Assembly (NCBI GenBank): GCA_034440615.1
Contig: JAOTOM010005179.1
Span: 877,001-941,000, forward strand
Length of the DNA: 64,000 nt
Direction: 5' to 3'
Origin: Ashinkailepas kermadecensis
Taxonomy: Eukaryota; Arthropoda; Thecostraca; Neolepadidae
The position numbers and the translations under genes are program-made. This document shows, in pieces, positions 21,401 through 34,430 of the stretch (the stretch's first letter is position 1; every line of letters starts with the position of its first letter). The notes beneath the pieces were generated by a model. It was not told the origin of the DNA. It ran no database searches and saw only the letters and a program-made list of their open reading frames with translations.

Positions 21401-24400
21401 AACTGGGTAGAGCCATCCGGACGTCAGTGACCGCTGGCTACCTGACCCTTCCCTCGGCACGTCTCAATCGGGCAGATTTACGGGCTTGGTGGGCTGTCGG
21501 GGTCTTCACTGACCGTCATAAAACAGCCCACCTGCCGCCACGGCGCGCCTGTAAACACGAACATGGTACCATCGTGACGAGGCATCACCTACCCCACATC
21601 ATCTGGTGAAAATACAATGCTGTGCTTGGCAATTTGTTTATGGTTTTCAAATATAATTAGTATTTGAGAACCGTGCTATGAATGAAGCAGATATATTCCA
21701 GATCTACCAGTCTACCAGACTCCCTTAAATTAGGTTCAAGTTTTAATAAAAGGGAATTATCTTCCTCATTCAACATCCCTATTGTGCAGAAGAAGTTCAC
21801 ATGTTTTCAAACGACGCTGGGAGCGAAGAAAACTGCCCAAAGACAATCGTAATTGCTTGCTTGGAAAACAAAGTGAAATGATACATACGTCTGGACGGTT
21901 GGTTTGTCAAGCATGTTCAACTCCGGCAGAAACGGCCATCGACACATTTGGTTGTCGTTGTCCCTGCGTCACTCACATGCCGGCCATTGGCTGTGACAAT
22001 CGCAATCTCACATATCTCACATGTTGGCATGCATTTTTTTTCTCGTCGTGATGTTCTTTGCTTGTTTCGAAACCGCTGTAAGTTACATTCCATTTTTTTT
22101 CTCGGAAAAGGAACACATTGGGGAATAGGTTTACTCTCCAGTAACCTGCATGTATAAAACTTTGAACTTGGGGAAGTCGACCGCCTCCCACACCGTTAGT
22201 TTCTTGAACCGAGGCACATCGCACCAGGTTCTACCCAATACTTATAAGTTGTAATAATAGCTAGTTGTAGTAAAGTTTAGAGTTACTTAAACGTTACCTT
22301 GAAGAGAGTTACTATTTGCTGCATCTTATTCAGACGCCATTTCGGCATACAACCAGCATTAGTCCGTGTAAATAGAAGCCCGAATGCTTTACGTGAAATG
22401 TTAACGTTTGGCTCATCGTGTATTATTTTTCACCAGAATTTTATAATTTGGCCATCTATTTGCCAACCATGAATTGGGGAAGACAGTCAAGAAATAAAGT
22501 TACAAGGAATTATAATTTGTGTATGTGTTTACCACCTATTTATTGTCGCACAAAGGTGAGCGCGTGTACGCGACAGATGCAGGATGCGAAGCCACAGTGT
22601 GGGATGTATTTGATCCTGGCGTCGCCAACGGCTCGGAGGAGTATCGGCTATGGAATTCCGGTCAGCCCTGCATCCCACTTCAAAAGTAATGCATGCTAAA
22701 ACGAAGGGTTCCATCGCTCACAGCTCATTTAATTTGCTATCAGATGATGGCATACCTACACCGATAAGTCACAGGGCCAGGTCAGGCCGAGTGGTCCACT
22801 ATGTCAGACATGCCGCAGAATACGGCTTAACAGTCCCAATAAAACAATTAGCTCGATGTTTGCATAGTTGATTTTGTAGTAAAACCTGTCCGGGTTCGAC
22901 ACTAACATATGATCTACCGTTTGGCACCATATAATATTTGAAGGCGTGATGCAAGCATGGAAGGTTTCATATATTTGGAGCTCGAGCACCCCCTTACTCT
23001 TGAATCTTTTATACTATTAAAAATTAGGCCTCTGGGCGATCAACTTGAGTGTGAAGCTGCTTGATCCCCCAGTAATTTTATGGAAGTTACATCCCTGGTG
23101 TAATATGGGTATGTCAGTGGTCCTCTTCCGTTTTGGACATCTTTATGCTGTTTGCATGCCCTTTGATCTGCCAGTTAGATCTGCTGTTTTAAATTGTTGT
23201 GCACTATTTTTTCTCCACCGGGCTCTGGCTGGGCGGACTGCCGCCGCCGACATTCGTCAGTTTCTCCGGGATGAGCGGTGGTGTCGACAGTGAAGCCAGC
23301 CCTAGTGGCGGACTTGAAGCAGCGCACGCGCTGACTAGGCGTGTACAGGTAGTCTTTTGGAGAACGATTGAATACAAAATAATTGTGACATCATGAGAAA
23401 TAACACCGTAAAAACTAGACGAACATTTTGGTCGGTTCAATGCGACCAATACGCACTAAGCACCCAAGGGCTCCCAGAATCTCGGTTCCCCTTAGGATTC
23501 AATTTTATAATCTCGGGAATAGAGACCAGCCCCTTCCTCCTTCCTCCAACTTTCTAAAGATAATATAAGCCCTCCCCTACCTTCCGCTCAACAAAGAAAC
23601 AAAATATGAGAAGCTTCGACCGTTTCGAACCACCTTAGAACAAGTTTGGATGCTCGTCGGCAAATACACATCCTTTATTAAGTTTGTTTTTGTAATAGTC
23701 AGGGCTATAAAAAATCCTGATGCGAAATAATCTTGTCTACGCTGGTGATTATATTGCTTTAGCCAATTAGCACAGTCTTTCACTGGACAAAGCTGACTAG
23801 ACAGGCGTGGGGTTCGATGTACTGAGCGAATATGTGACCGTCTGTTATTGCAGTATGTATATAGGACAGTGGCATATATTTGCATTCATGCGCCAGTCTT
23901 GGTGCGGTATTTTGTTTGCTGAAGTTATGTTTGCTGTAATGAAGTCCTATCTTACGCAAACGAAGTTTTTTTTTCTGTATCGAACAATGAAGCTTTACTC
24001 TACACAGCTTAAGCTTGTATTTACTTCCATTTTCATTGGAATAATACATGTATGGTATGCAGTAGACCAGTTGGGGAAATATTCCGTTGCGATTATATTT
24101 GTGCACTACTTTTCACAAATAACTTACATTCCTTAGGTTTGTGAAAGCAATTCATCTAAGTTGATTTGTATTCACTTTTCAAGAACATCGTAGAAAAAGC
24201 TAGTGCTGTCCAGTCGGTTAAGATTGTGTGTGGTTGCAACCACAAGGTGTGTAAAACTCGCCAATCCCGGCAATAATTGGAGTGAAATATATATTTCCGT
24301 CAGCCGTTGCAAAATCGCTTTTCAATATCCCAGAAATCCTCACTTGAGATCGATATATTCCCGCAAGGTTTCGTGCATCGAAAAAACAATATTGTTTGCG

Positions 24401-25952
24401 CTTAATACAGATCCTCGACTCTCATTGAAGCATGTATTTGTTTGCAGAACAAGCGGATCTGCTAAACTGGTAGGAACAGCGTTTAGGGGCGATCTTTTCG
24501 GAAGTAAATCAAAAGAGAAATGTTGATGTGATGTCCTGCAACTGTAAGTTACTTCAATCAACACAGCCATGTGTTCATGGAAGGAACTGACATTCCACGA
24601 CCGTCCAGCCAACATTAAATGTGTAATGCAACCAGTCCTGAGGTAAGCTCTGCCCGTCCAGCGCCCAGCAATGCGTCCGACTGATTGTATATTGTGCTGT
24701 TTTCATTTCTATGTTTTCCGTCCTTTCCTGTATGTATTTGGTGTGTTGCCTTGATTGTACTCCCTGATAATGTGAAGTTTACTTTTTAGATGGAATGTCC
24801 GAACTTTTCATTTTATAAATTGTTTATGGTATCGGCCTGAAACGTTTATGGTACGTGAAACGTTTATGGTATCGGCCTGAAACGCACTAATTCGTGCGTG
24901 GGCGTAATTTAAGTTAAACAAACTTTTATGTCTGCCACTATTTTGGGATCAAACTTTTTGGCAAGCAAATCAACAACAAACTCATTTTGTGGACATCTTA
25001 AGCCGTTTATGAGCCATATGATGGTAATTTGCGCACGTTTCTCAGCTTCGAGTTTCGTTTGCACGAATCAACTCTACCTTGTGTAAAGTTTGAAATTTAA
25101 CTTTAAAGTCACTGGAAGTTTCGATATGTGCGCTGAATAACCATAGCGCAACAGCAATTGTCTGTTGGCAATATCAATTGTCCATAGCAATTGTCTGTCT
25201 GTTTTATTCCAGCATTGTACGAGGCGGGGATAATGCCACATTTTCAGAACATTGTACGATCCCCTGAACAAGTCAAATCAAACCGTACTTCTTTTGTTCA
25301 ACACACGCCAGTAAGCTTGCCCTGACATAAGCCATCGTGGTGTTCCGTATGGTTGCTTGCTTATTCAGACTGAGTAATAGTTAATCCGGACAATTTCAAG
25401 GCTGAGTGGTGCTGAGGATTGATTTCAAACGGTTCATTGGAGCATTTGAAATATAGCCGTGCAGATGTTGGAAGTTATTTCAAAATATTGATCAATGTGG
25501 CATGCCTCATGGGATTTGGAGCAGTCCTGTTATGGTGATGATAACTATGAATGGCCCACATGATTGAATGAAACAGCTATTAACTGATCTGAATCCATTG
25601 CCTTTCAGGTAAGCAATGCTGGCAATATATGATTCCTGATCGGCTGCACAAATGCTCATCTTTCAGCACGGTAAGGATCATTCAAGGGAGGTGAAGCCGC
25701 CTTTGATGTGTCCGTTCCGACTATGCTGCTGTCAAAAGTCAACTGATGTGACGTCTTTACTCAGCCATCCGTTCAGTTACATGGACGGTCTGACCCCGCC
25801 CACAGCCTAGACGTATTTGCGTAAGTACTTAACTAAATCCCTCAGTTGTAAAAGGATCAGTGAAATCCTGGTTTTATTGCGCCATGTAGAGTCGCCACCT
25901 GTTGCCGGTAAGCCAGTCCCGCACTGTCTGCCGCGGATGCAGTTCGGGGTGG
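21401..25952. other. 4.5-kb mostly single-copy region, no recognised gene
   Basis: Largest array-free stretch of the first half. It contains a GTCATAAAA word at 21515 and a short triplication of GTTTATGGTA/CGTGAAACG words at 24821-24884. Open frames of 60-109 codons (for example 23807-24136) were read and not recognised. Confidence 0.5.
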
Positions 25953-26560
25953 TGAATCACCGGTGGGATGTCGGATCATCAGTACACCGGTGGGATATCG
26001 GATCACTACTACACCGGTGGGATATCGGATCACCGGCACACCGGTGGGATGTCGGATCACCGGCACACCGGTGGGATGTCGGATCACTACTACACTGGTA
26101 GGATGTCGGATCATCAGTACATCGATGGGATGTCGGATCACTACTACACCGGTGGGATGTCAGATCACCACCACACCGGTGGGATGTCGGATCATCAGTA
26201 CATCGATGGGATGTCGGATCACCAGCACACTGGTAGGATGTCGGATCATCAGTACATCGATGGGATGTCGGATCACCAGCACACTGGTAGGATGTCGGAT
26301 CACCAGTACACCAGTGGGATGTCGGATCACCAGTACACCGGTGGGATGTCGGATCACCAGCACACTGGTAGGATGTCGGATCACCAGTACACCAGTGGGA
26401 TGTCGGATCACCAGTACACCGGTGGGATGTCGGATCACCAGTACACCAGTGGGATGTCGGATCACTACTACACCGGTGGGATGTCGGATCACCAGCACAC
26501 CGGTGGGATGTCGGATCACCAGTACACCAGTGGGATGTCGGATCACCAGTACACCAGTGG
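25953..26560. repeat. 27-bp minisatellite, about 22 copies
   Basis: GTGGGATGTCGGATCACCAG then TACACCG, with 27-bp spacing (26044, 26071). The centre of the unit varies between CACCGGTG, CATCGATG, CACTGGTA and CACCAGTG; the first two are perfect 8-bp palindromes. The pair ATCGAT copy plus ACTGGT copy repeats as a 54-bp dimer (26191 to 26298). The unit is nine codons without stops on either strand, so it generates long open frames that I do not treat as genes. Confidence 0.97.
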
Positions 26561-27644
26561 CAAGGTGTCAGTGGGTCGGGCAGGCCGTGGTGCCTCATTG
26601 TGTGTGGTAGAGCCGATGCAGGTAGTGTGTCATTTTGTTTGGCAGCGGACAGATACAGGCCAGAGCCATCACTGTCTGGGCCGCAGCCGAACCCGATCAG
26701 CTCAACAGCTGAACATACTGCACGTGCCGCCACGTGTCCCAATGTATTTTCCATCCGCGTCGACCGGAGGTCCCTTCCCGACGTGTCAGGCTCTCGTGAG
26801 TTCTGGTAACGACGGCCATCGCGAGGCGTGCCCCGCGTGATTTTGTCGCGCCCCGCGAATCGGTGTCGATAATGGACGCCGTTACATAAAATATGCGCCT
26901 GCATCCCGGCACGGCTGTTGCCTGTTGCCTGTTCACACGACGCCTCCCGAACCAATGTGGCTCTGCTACTAATGATGACCTCTGTGAGGTTATGGAGGTC
27001 AGATGTGGATGTCAGCAATGTCCGTCTCCAGCCGCGGAGAATCGCGTGTCGACACGAACTGCCTATGTTAGATCGCGGAAGGTCCTCCCGCGCGTGTGAA
27101 ACTTTTCGGTTAGTTCAAGAGCGCTGCAGTGGGTGATTACGGCTGGCCTGAAGTCGCAAGCGGTATTTTTCTTTTATGACTGCTCTGTCATTTTGGCTTG
27201 ATTCGAAAACATCTTCGTACAACCAGAGTAACTAAGCAGGGACGTCACAAAATCCATTTTAAGCTTGGATGCCACGGTAAAAATTATTCTTAAATGGGAT
27301 AGGAATGAATTATAGAGGAAAATCAAAGGAGATATGTGCCCAAGGGCTATTGAACCCTGAAATCAATGGTGGCAACACACATTGTCAATGCTAAGGAAGC
27401 TGCTGCTGGGATACCGCTGCGGGGTCCTGGGTCCATATCCAGGGCGGGACAACGCTTTTTATTTCTGCCTTCATTAACAAAACGCGGTGAGCGTATCGCA
27501 AACGAAATCAGCTCTCCATCAGCTCAGCTCAGCTCCACATACATGTTTCAAAGCGTGTGGCTGTATAAACACCCTAGGAAGTGCACGTGTGACTTACATG
27601 CGTGTAGGTACTTTTACTTAAAGCACTGCAGCTTTAGCGCTTGC
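26561..27644. other. Single-copy stretch, partly CpG-rich
   Basis: No recognised gene. A GTCATAAAA word lies on the minus strand at 27172-27180. Confidence 0.5.
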
Positions 27645-27695
27645 CCTCGCTCGTCCAGTGCCTCCATAGACGCCTCATGCTGGTTACGAGCGAGG
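27645..27695. repeat. 10-bp inverted repeat at the edge of the 52-bp array
   Basis: CCTCGCTCGT (27645-27654) and its exact complement ACGAGCGAGG (27686-27695) flank 31 nt directly before the first 52-bp unit. The right arm overlaps sequence resembling the CGAGCGAG of the unit. Confidence 0.85.
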
Positions 27696-30600
27696 CGAAG
27701 CCCGAGCGAGTCCACTCCCGTGTACGTACACGGCACAATAGTTCAGGCGAAGCTCGAGCGAGTCCACTCCCGTGTACGTACACGGGACAATAGTGCAGGC
27801 GAAGCCCGAGCGAGTCCACTCCCGTGTACGTACACGGGACAATAGTTCAGGCGAAGCCCGAGCGAGTCCACTCCCGTGTACGTACACGGGACAATAGTTC
27901 AAGCGACGCCCGAGCGAGTCCACTCCCGTGTACGTACACGGGACAATAGTTCAGGCGAAGCCCGAGCGAGTCCACTCCCGTGTACGTACACGGCACAATA
28001 GTTCAGGCGAAGCCCGAGCGAGTCCACTCCCGTGTACGTACACGGGACAATAGTTCAGGCGAAGCCCGAGCGAGTCCACTCCCGTGTACGTACACGGGAC
28101 AATAGTTCAGGCGAAGCCCGAGCGAGTCCACTCCCGTGTACGTACACGGGACAATAGTTCAGGCGAAGCCCGAGCGAGTCCACTCCCGTGTACGTACACG
28201 GCACAATAGTTCAGGCGAAGCCCGAGCGAGTCCACTCCCGTGTACGTACACGGCACAATAGTTCAGGCGAAGCCCGAGCGAGTCCACTCCCGTGTACGTA
28301 CACGGGACAATAGTTCAGGCGAAGCCCGAGCGAGTCCACTCCCGTGTACGTACACGGCACAATAGTTCAGGCGAAGCCCAGCGAGTCCACTCCGTGTACG
28401 TACACGGCACAATAGTTCAGGCGAAGCCCGAGCGAGTCCACTCCCGTGTACGTACACGGGACAATAGTTCAGGCGAAGCCCGAGCGAGTCCACTCCCGTG
28501 TACGTACACGGGACAATAGTTCAGGCGAAGCCCGAGCGAGTCCACTCCCGTGTACGTACACGGCACAATAGTTCAGGCGAAGCCCGAGCGAGTCCACTCC
28601 CGTGTACGTACACGGCACAATAGTTCAGGCGAAGCCCGAGCGAGTCCACTCCCGTGTACGTACACGGCACAATAGTTCAGGCGAAGCCCGAGCGAGTCCA
28701 CTCCCGTGTACGTACACGGGACAATAGTTCAGGCGAAGCCCGAGCGAGTCCACTCCCGTGTACGTACACGGCACAATAGTTCAGGCGAAGCCCGAGCGAG
28801 TCCACTCCCGTGTACGTACACGGCACAATAGTTCAGGCGAAGCCCGAGCGAGTCCACTCCCGTGTACGTACACGGGACAATAGTTCAGGCGAAGCCCGAG
28901 CGAGTCCACTCCCGTGTACGTACACGGGACAATAGTTCAGGCGAAGCCCGAGCGAGTCCACTCCCGTGTACGTACACGGGACAATAGTTCAGGCGAAGCC
29001 CGAGCGAGTCCACTCCCGTGTACGTACACGGGACAATAGTTCAGGCGAAGCCCGAGCGAGTCCACTCCCGTGTACGTACACGGGACAATAGTTCAGGCGA
29101 AGCCCGAGCGAGTCCACTCCCGTGTACGTACACGGGCACAATAGTTCAGGCGAAGCCCGAGCGAGTCCACTCCCGTGTACGTACACGGCACAATAGTTCA
29201 GGCGAAGCCCGAGCGAGTCCACTCCCGTGTACGTACACGGGCACAATAGTTCAGGCGAAGCCCGAGCGAGTCCACTCCCGTGTACGTACACGGGACAATA
29301 GTTCAGGCGAAGCCCGAGCGAGTCCACTCCCGTGTACGTACACGACAATAGTTCAGGCGAAGCCCGGAGTCCACTCCCGTGTACGTACACGGCACAATAG
29401 TTCAGGCGAAGCCCGAGCGAGTCCACTCCCGTGTACGTACACGGGACAATAGTTCAGGCGAAGCCCGAGCGAGTCCACTCCCGTGTACGTACACGGGACA
29501 ATAGTTCAGGCGAAGCCCGAGCGAGTCCACTCCCGTGTACGTACACGGCACAATAGTTCAGGCGAAGCCCGAGCGAGTCCACTCCCGTGTACGTACACGG
29601 CACAATAGTTCAGGCGAAGCCCGAGCGAGTCCACTCCCGTGTACGTACACGGCACAATAGTTCAGGCGAAGCCCGAGCGAGTCCACTCCCGTGTACGTAC
29701 ACGGCGGGACAATAGTTCAGGCGAAGCCCGAGCGAGTCCACTCCCGTGTACGTACACGGGACAATAGTTCAGGCGAAGCCCGAGCGAGTCCACTCCCGTG
29801 TACGTACACGGACAATAGTTCAGGCGAAGCCCGAGCGAGTCCACTCCCGTGTACGTACACGGGACAATAGTTCAGGCGAAGCCCGAGCGAGTCCACTCCC
29901 GTGTACGTACACGGCACAATAGTTCAGGCGAAGCCCGAGCGAGTCCACTCCCGTGTACGTACACGGGACAATAGTTCAGGCGAAGCCCGAGCGAGTCCAC
30001 TCCCGTGTACGTACACGGCACAATAGTTCAGGCGAAGCCCGAGCGAGTCCACTCCCGTGTACGTACACGGCACAATAGTTCAGGCGAAGCCCGAGCGAGT
30101 CCACTCCCGTGTACGTACACGGGACAATAGTTCAGGCGAAGCCCGAGCGAGTCCACTCCCGTGTACGTACACGGGACAATAGTTCAGGCGAAGCCCGAGC
30201 GAGTCCACTCCCGTGTACGTACACGGGCACAATAGTTCAGGCGAAGCCCGAGCGAGTCCACTCCCGTGTACGTACACGGGACAATAGTTCAGGCGAAGCC
30301 CGAGCGAGTCCACTCCCGTGTACGTACACGGGACAATAGTTCAGGCGAAGCCCGAGCGAGTCCACTCCCGTGTACGTACACGGGACAATAGTTCAGGCGA
30401 AGCCCGTGTCGAGTTCCACTCCCGTGTACGTACACGGGACAATAGTTCAGGCGAAGCCCGAGCGAGTCCACTCCCGTGTACGTACACGGGACAATAGTTC
30501 AGGCGAAGCCCGAGCGAGTCCACTCCCGTGTACGTACACGGGACAATAGTTCAGGCGAAGCCCGAGCGAGTCCACTCCCGTGTACGTACACGGGACAATA

Positions 30601-31489
30601 GTTCAGGCGAAGCCCGAGCGAGTCCACTCCCGTGTACGTACACGGGACAATAGTTCAGGCGAAGCCCGAGCGAGTCCACTCCCGTGTACGTACACGGCAC
30701 AATAGTTCAGGCGAAGCCCGAGCGAGTCCACTCCCGTGTACGTACACGGGACAATAGTTCAGGCGAAGCCCGAGCGAGTCCACTCCCGTGTACGTACACG
30801 GGACAATAGTTCAGGCGAAGCCCGAGCGAGTCCACTCCCGTGTACGTACACGGGACAATAGTTCAGGCGAAGCCCGAGCGAGTCCACTCCCGTGTACGTA
30901 CACGGCACAATAGTTCAGGCGAAGCCCGAGCGAGTCCACTTCCGTGTACGTACACCGGACAATAGTTCAGGCGAAGCCCGAGCGAGTCCACTCCCGTGTA
31001 CGTACACGGGACAATAGTTCAGGCGAAGCCCGAGCGAGTCCACTCCCGTGTACGTACACGGGACAATAGTTCAGGCAAAGCCCGAGCGAGTCCACTCCCG
31101 TGTACGTACACGGCACAATAGTTCAGGCGAAGCCCGAGCGAGTCCACTCCCGTGTACGTACACGGCACAATAGTTCAGGCGAAGCCCGAGCGAGTCCACT
31201 CCCGTGTACGTACATGGCACAATAGTTCAGGCGAAGCCCGAGCGAGTCCACTCCCGTGTACGTACACGGGACAATAGTTCAGGCGAAGCCCGAGCGAGTC
31301 CACTCCCGTGTACGTACACGGCACAATAGTTCAGGCGAAGCCCGAGCGAGTCCACTCCCGTGTACGTACACGGCACAATAGTTCAGGCGAAGCCCGAGCG
31401 AGTCCACTCCCGTGTACGTACACGGCACAATAGTTCAGGCGAAGCCCGAGCGAGTCCACTCCCGTGTACGTACACGGCACAATAGTTCA
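27696..31489. repeat. 52-bp minisatellite with perfect palindrome, about 73 copies
   Basis: Longest array of the window (3.8 kb). The unit is CGAAGCCCGAGCGAGTCCAC, then TCCCGTGTACGTACACGG(G/C), then ACAATAGTTCAGG. CCCGTGTACGTACACGGG is a perfect 18-bp palindrome. Copies with the final C keep a 16-bp palindrome. G and C forms are mixed along the array without a simple period. Other differences are rare single changes or small indels (28378-28395, 29344, 29704, 29811, 30408, 30955, 31214). The high uniformity suggests recent expansion or ongoing homogenisation. True copy number may differ because such arrays are easily mis-assembled. Confidence 0.99.
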
Positions 31490-33639
31490 TCTGAGCGGCG
31501 CGGCTCGGCCCGTGGCAACGCATTTGAAATAGAAATCGCTTCTTTGGTGCAGCGTTTCGTGTTCTAATTTCCCCATTCGAAGGTCAGATGTGTTCTTTTG
31601 ATTTTGATCCCTACGACCTTTTATCCAAATACTATTCATGAAGTGCTCTTAACATATGCTCAAAGAAAGAGGTTCGCGATGGTATTTTCAGCCACGGGCA
31701 ACTTCGGCCGCCGCTTCACATCGCAATGCAGCATTAAAGGTCTAATTTGTTCACTCGGAGCCAGATCTGTGCTGCTCAGTTTGAGACTTATTAACTTCCA
31801 TCACAATTTCTCCTGAAGTACTCTCAATCTGCGCTCAAAGAAAGAGGTGTGCATGGTGTGTGGACAGCTTACCATTCATCTCACATCCCAGCCGGCATGT
31901 GCCATCTGTTCCGGAAGACAAAGAGGTAACGTGGTTGATTTTTGTTCCGGGTTCACTCCCAGGGAGGATGCTACTTTCTAATCTTCCATTTAATAGTATA
32001 GTTTGGTGAATGTATTGCATCCGAAAACATTTGAGCTGTGCAAAAATGATTAAAGGAGCATGACTGTATAAACACTTGTAATGCGCCTACGACTAATATA
32101 CACGGAGATTCGACTGCATTGTATCATTAACATTTGTCTTGCTTGTCCAAGGCCCTTGTGTGTGCCTTATAACGGTGATATCCAAGAATAGCACACATGC
32201 GGTTGTGCCACAAAAGTACTCTGTAAATGACGCGAAGGATGGCGCAATGTAGAACGGGATATCACCCGACAGCAAATTAACACGGACAAATTCATATGTA
32301 TGTGTTCGTGTATTTCCACCGGGGTAAAGAAATCACAGTCAGCCAAAGTCTACACCAGACCACGAGTAAATTTATTGCTCAAGAATGATTGTGTTTCCTT
32401 TTTGCGCGGACTAACGTGCGTCGTGGCTATTTCATACGGTTACACGGCATATCTGCTGCGGAACACGCCATCGTTAAAACTACTGCGTCACGGCTTCTAC
32501 GAGGCATTCATTTTACTACAAGGCTCCCACAGGCTCCACATCTCCTCGACACTTCAACTGCGAGAACTTCTGTGTATTACTTGCATTACTACGTGTGTTA
32601 CTACCACATTACTATGTGTTACTACGTGGTATTACTTGCATAATTCATTCCGAGGCAACGTCCACGCGACAAGGGCGGTGCGGCCAGAGGGGGAGGGAGG
32701 GGGTGGAGCTAGAGGGTGCAGCCGTTCCCTGCCGTGAAGCAAGATAAAACTAATTATCCCAAGGCCGGAATTTCGGAAGACCTCCAAGAAAAAGGAAGCC
32801 GGCATGTTGTCCGGAGGCTCCAGGTCAGGAGGAACACCCATTGACAAAAAGCCCCCAAAGCTCACGAAAAGGCACCACCATTTGGTAGAAGGTTCCTGGC
32901 TATGATACCTACTGGTCTTGGCTAAAAAAGAAATACCCGGTACCAGCTGGTCATACCCATTGTTGCACAAATATTCTGGCTAGAATACCCACAAGTCATA
33001 TCAGGAGGCCTTTGAGTTCATTTTGAAAAAAAAACTTTGAAAAAAGTTGTTTTTTTTCATGAAAAAAATTCGATGTGACGCCCCTCCGGACATGTCTCCT
33101 CCATGACAAGTTCTGGATCCGACTCTGATATAGCGTAGAGTAAACAGCAGCCAACATTTGGCAGCTTATTACAAGTTAGGTGCGTTTGTGTTTTGTTGTC
33201 TTCAGAAGTTATTTTGCATTTAACTGATATATAAATCCCTGTTAGAAGTTTTGCTGTGTAAAAGTTGTGTTACTTATTGGTTGTTGAAATCACGTAGTAG
33301 CTCTGTCGGTAGCATTTATTGTATTGGAAGTTCGGCCATGAACCGTTTGATACGTGCCAAGTGGTCCTCAGATTTACATGGCGACTAACTGGATTTTGGA
33401 GCGATTTAAAACCTGAATTTAACCCATTTAAACTGGTTTCATCGGAATTATTTTTGAAAAACAGGTTCATTCCACTATGACGTGGCTGGCTATGCGCACT
33501 GCATCCATTTTAGATGCATTAAATCTGAACTATGGAGTGAAGCATACGGCATGTCGTAGTGGTGCGTGCTTGGTAAGCTGCGGTGGTAGAAATACTGGCA
33601 ACCAACTGGAACGCCGGCTGTGACCCTCTGATCTTCGTG
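31490..33639. other. Single-copy stretch with one old duplication
   Basis: GAAGTGCTCTTAACATATGC followed by CAAAGAAAGAGGT at 31640 has a diverged copy at 31815 (175 bp away). A 145-codon open frame (32300-32737) and a 112-codon frame on the other strand overlap each other and are not recognised. Confidence 0.5.
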
Positions 33640-34430
33640 CAGATCCACTCCTGCAAACAGGCCAACATTTCAAAGGCAGCCGCGCGTCCTCCGACCAACA
33701 GATCCCAAGGCCACGGGCTGCAACATTTGAATGTTGCAGCGGGCGTGCTCGGCTGCTCGTGGCGCTGCAGGCAGCGCAGCGTGACCCAGTCTGCACCGAT
33801 GTTCGACACAGCAGCTCACGAGTCACGATGGGAAAGGTGCATCGGCGCCTGCAGTCGAAGTTCAAGGAGCGTGCCGACGCAGGATGAGCCGGGACGCGTT
33901 AGCTTGCGAGACGCGCAGCCGTGGACGGTGAGACGAGCTCAATTTTGTTGGCGAAAGCTTCCCCAGGCTGAGAAAAACAATGTGACTTGCATGGTTTTCA
34001 GAACCAACCGACTCCAAGTCAGCCATCTTGGTGGCACCCCGCTGCGCACCCCTGCCTTCGTGTATTGGCGCCCCTTCCGTTGCGCCCCGTCCCCCTGGCG
34101 CGCGACGTATCGCCATTGTTGGCCACGACGGGCAGCGGTCATAAATCTCCCGCCGCTTCATGCTTCTCTGAGCCACCGCATCCGGCCGGCTCCGGCGCCG
34201 GCGGCGAGCAGCCTCTCCCCTTCCTCGCCGCTCTCCCCGCGGCGCCGCTCTCTCCTGTCTGATCAAACACCGATGAAAACGACCGCCCGATAAACAACAG
34301 CGGCTGAGCCGAGCTGCGGCGCGGCGGTCCGACCATGCCCGGCGGCGCTGCGTGTGCTGCGTCGCCGCCGGCCAGTGGCGTGTAGCGGGCGGCGAAAGCC
34401 GAGTCGTGATACTCCCACTGAAGCCGCCGT
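33640..34430. promoter_or_regulatory. CpG-rich patch with a strong start-codon context on the minus strand
   Basis: GC- and CpG-dense block. On the minus strand GCCACCAAGATGGCTGAC places an ATG at 34026 in a near-ideal vertebrate/invertebrate start context that is also a YY1-type CAAGATGGC word. The minus frame 33862-34581 (239 codons) and a plus frame 33583-34293 (236 codons) overlap; such frames are expected in CpG-rich DNA, so neither is called a gene. A GTCATAAAT word lies at 34138 next to CTCCCGCC. Confidence 0.35.

Noticed and set aside
20540..21460. His/Thr/Gln-rich 306-codon frame or cysteine-rich frames
   Set aside because: Translation of a TG/TCTG low-complexity tract.
25957..27018. 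353-codon minus-strand frame as a gene
   Set aside because: Mostly the 27-bp array read in frame, and the plus strand is equally open.
27696..31489. CRISPR array
   Set aside because: Units are contiguous, without unique spacers, in eukaryote-like DNA. The same applies to all the other arrays.
32300..32737. 145-codon frame as a gene
   Set aside because: Overlaps an open frame on the opposite strand, runs through short ATTACTTGCAT-like repeats, and resembles no known protein.
33583..34293. 236-codon plus-strand frame as a gene
   Set aside because: CpG-rich composition suppresses stops on both strands, the minus strand is equally open, and no family is recognised.
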